Below, piece after piece: positions 6,351-7,312 of a stretch of DNA of 7,312 bases. Source of the stretch: JAYQPQ01 sp038145405. GTDB lineage: Bacteria; Pseudomonadota; Gammaproteobacteria; Pseudomonadales; GM7GCV1. Made by a program: the position numbers and the translations under genes. Position 1 is the stretch's first letter. The number at the start of each line of letters is the position of its first letter. The notes under the pieces were generated by a model. The model made no database searches. It had not been told where the DNA came from and worked only from the letters and a program-made list of their open reading frames with translations. The stretch lies in the NCBI GenBank assembly GCA_038145405.1, contig JAYQPQ010000073.1, forward strand, positions 1 to 7,312. Reading direction: 5' to 3'.

Positions 6351-7312
6351 TTAGTCGCGCGGTCCGACGCGCGGCGGTTCCGGCGGCAACTCAACCGGTG
6401 CCGCTTGATGCGTAGCCAGGAATTCCATTCCCGCCGTGTTCAGCGGACGCACCTCCATCGTGTCGCCCCAGTACATTCTGACCTGGTTGTCTGCTGACCA
6501 GGCCGGCCAGGGATGTTGATCCGTCGCCGGGCTACCGGTCTCCGCCAGAGCGATCAGGGCATTGGTCATGGCCAGTGACATTTCGCGGTCGTAGGGGGTC
6601 CAGTCGCGCGTGATGTTGAACATATTGAAGACATCCTGGGTGCCGAACCAGTAGGGGATGTCTCCCGTGTGATAGGCGCCTACGGTTTCGATGTTCTGGT
6701 CGGCAATGTACTGCTGAGCGTCTGCCGAGTAAGGGTGCTTGCGACCGAACTCGGAAATGAAAACGGGCGACTCGTTGTACTCAGCCTGCAGCATGGCGCA
6801 ATTGCGCGCACTGGCGGCCAGGCGACCATCGGTCGCTGCAGCGCGGGACTGAGCCCAGACATCGGCATCGGAGGTTACCGGATAGAGCGCCAGGAAGTCG
6901 TCTGCCGCTGCGCCATACATCTGGTGCGCATAGTTCTCGTACTCGGCCACGGTGGTGGCGCGGGTCAGCGCTGTGTTGGATTCGTGCGCGTTGTAATGGG
7001 CAATGACGGGTACATCACTGTTGCCACCGGCCTGCAGAATTTCCATCTGGCTGGCGGGCATGAAGTAGCCATCGATCACTCCGGAAGCACGAAAACCCTG
7101 CACGGACACGCCGACCTGGTTTTCCTGCTGAATATCGATAATGCGATCTGCCGGTACATCGCGCATTGCTTTCAGGTTGGCGGCACCGAGGGCTTCCTGC
7201 ACTTGCAGACCGATGGCCTCGCCGGCTGCCAGGGTGGCGTTGGACCCGCCCCAGGTGCATCCGGAGGAGAGCATGGCTCCGGCGAAAAGCCCTTGCGAGA
7301 GTGGGCTAAAGA
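6351..7312 (-). CDS. Type-B carboxylesterase/lipase family protein, C-terminal part (runs off right edge)
   Basis: 319 residues of the C-terminal part are visible; the frame stays open to the window edge, so the ATG at 7272-7274 is internal. The first residues, FSPLSQGLFAGAMLSSG, are the conserved segment that follows the nucleophile elbow (GESAG) in type-B carboxylesterases (PF00135), which itself lies outside the window. VIDGYFMP then matches the family motif before the acid residue, with the probable catalytic Glu in HESNT (fragment residue 110, codon 6981-6983). The catalytic His is in GAYHTGDIPYWFG (fragment residue 214, codon 6669-6671), matching the family H-G-x-E-x-x-Y-x-F pattern with Asp in place of Glu. 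The protein hydrolyses ester bonds; the substrate is unknown. Members are usually exported, but the N-terminus is not visible. It ends in a Pro-rich tail (PPEPPRVGPRD). It converges on glk and has its own terminator, so it is probably a separate transcription unit. Confidence 0.92.
   Translation of the reverse strand, partial: FSPLSQGLFAGAMLSSGCTWGGSNATLAAGEAIGLQVQEALGAANLKAMRDVPADRIIDIQQENQVGVSVQGFRASGVIDGYFMPASQMEILQAGGNSDVPVIAHYNAHESNTALTRATTVAEYENYAHQMYGAAADDFLALYPVTSDADVWAQSRAAATDGRLAASARNCAMLQAEYNESPVFISEFGRKHPYSADAQQYIADQNIETVGAYHTGDIPYWFGTQDVFNMFNITRDWTPYDREMSLAMTNALIALAETGSPATDQHPWPAWSADNQVRMYWGDTMEVRPLNTAGMEFLATHQAAPVELPPEPPRVGPRD

Noticed and set aside
7272..7274. ATG as the true start of a 307-residue esterase
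   Set aside because: The frame continues upstream with SPLSQGLFAGA, a conserved internal motif of type-B carboxylesterases, so this Met is internal and the gene is cut by the window edge.

Overview
This is a GC-rich (about 60% by eye), gene-dense window that looks like a heterotrophic proteobacterium, probably a marine or environmental gammaproteobacterium. The basis is the E. coli-type glucokinase, a Tat-exported sugar isomerase, c-type cytochromes and close similarity to gene sets I know from Halieaceae/Cellvibrionales-like genomes. The lineage is inferred; the window contains no rRNA or other marker gene. I see no mobile element, CRISPR array, tRNA or rRNA.

Layout: four minus-strand genes form one tight operon, read right to left from about 4003: a di-haem c-type cytochrome, a PQQ-type beta-propeller quinoprotein, a NupG-like MFS permease, and a Gfo/Idh/MocA oxidoreductase that runs off the left edge. 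Spacings are 5, 15 and 23 nt. A 147-153 bp divergent control region separates it from a plus-strand pair: a Tat-exported xylose-isomerase-like TIM-barrel protein and a glucokinase. A 138 bp convergent spacer with an intrinsic terminator follows. The right end holds the C-terminal part of a minus-strand type-B carboxylesterase that runs off the right edge.

How it may work together (inference): the set resembles an oxidative carbohydrate-utilisation locus. A periplasmic quinoprotein would pass electrons to the cytochrome. The exported isomerase-like protein and the oxidoreductase would process oxidised sugars or glycosides, the permease would import the product, and glucokinase would feed released glucose into central metabolism. 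The main caution is the quinoprotein. It is clearly a PQQ-dehydrogenase homologue, but it lacks the vicinal Cys pair, and the positions that I align by eye with the calcium ligands appear substituted. It may therefore not be a classical PQQ/Ca alcohol dehydrogenase.
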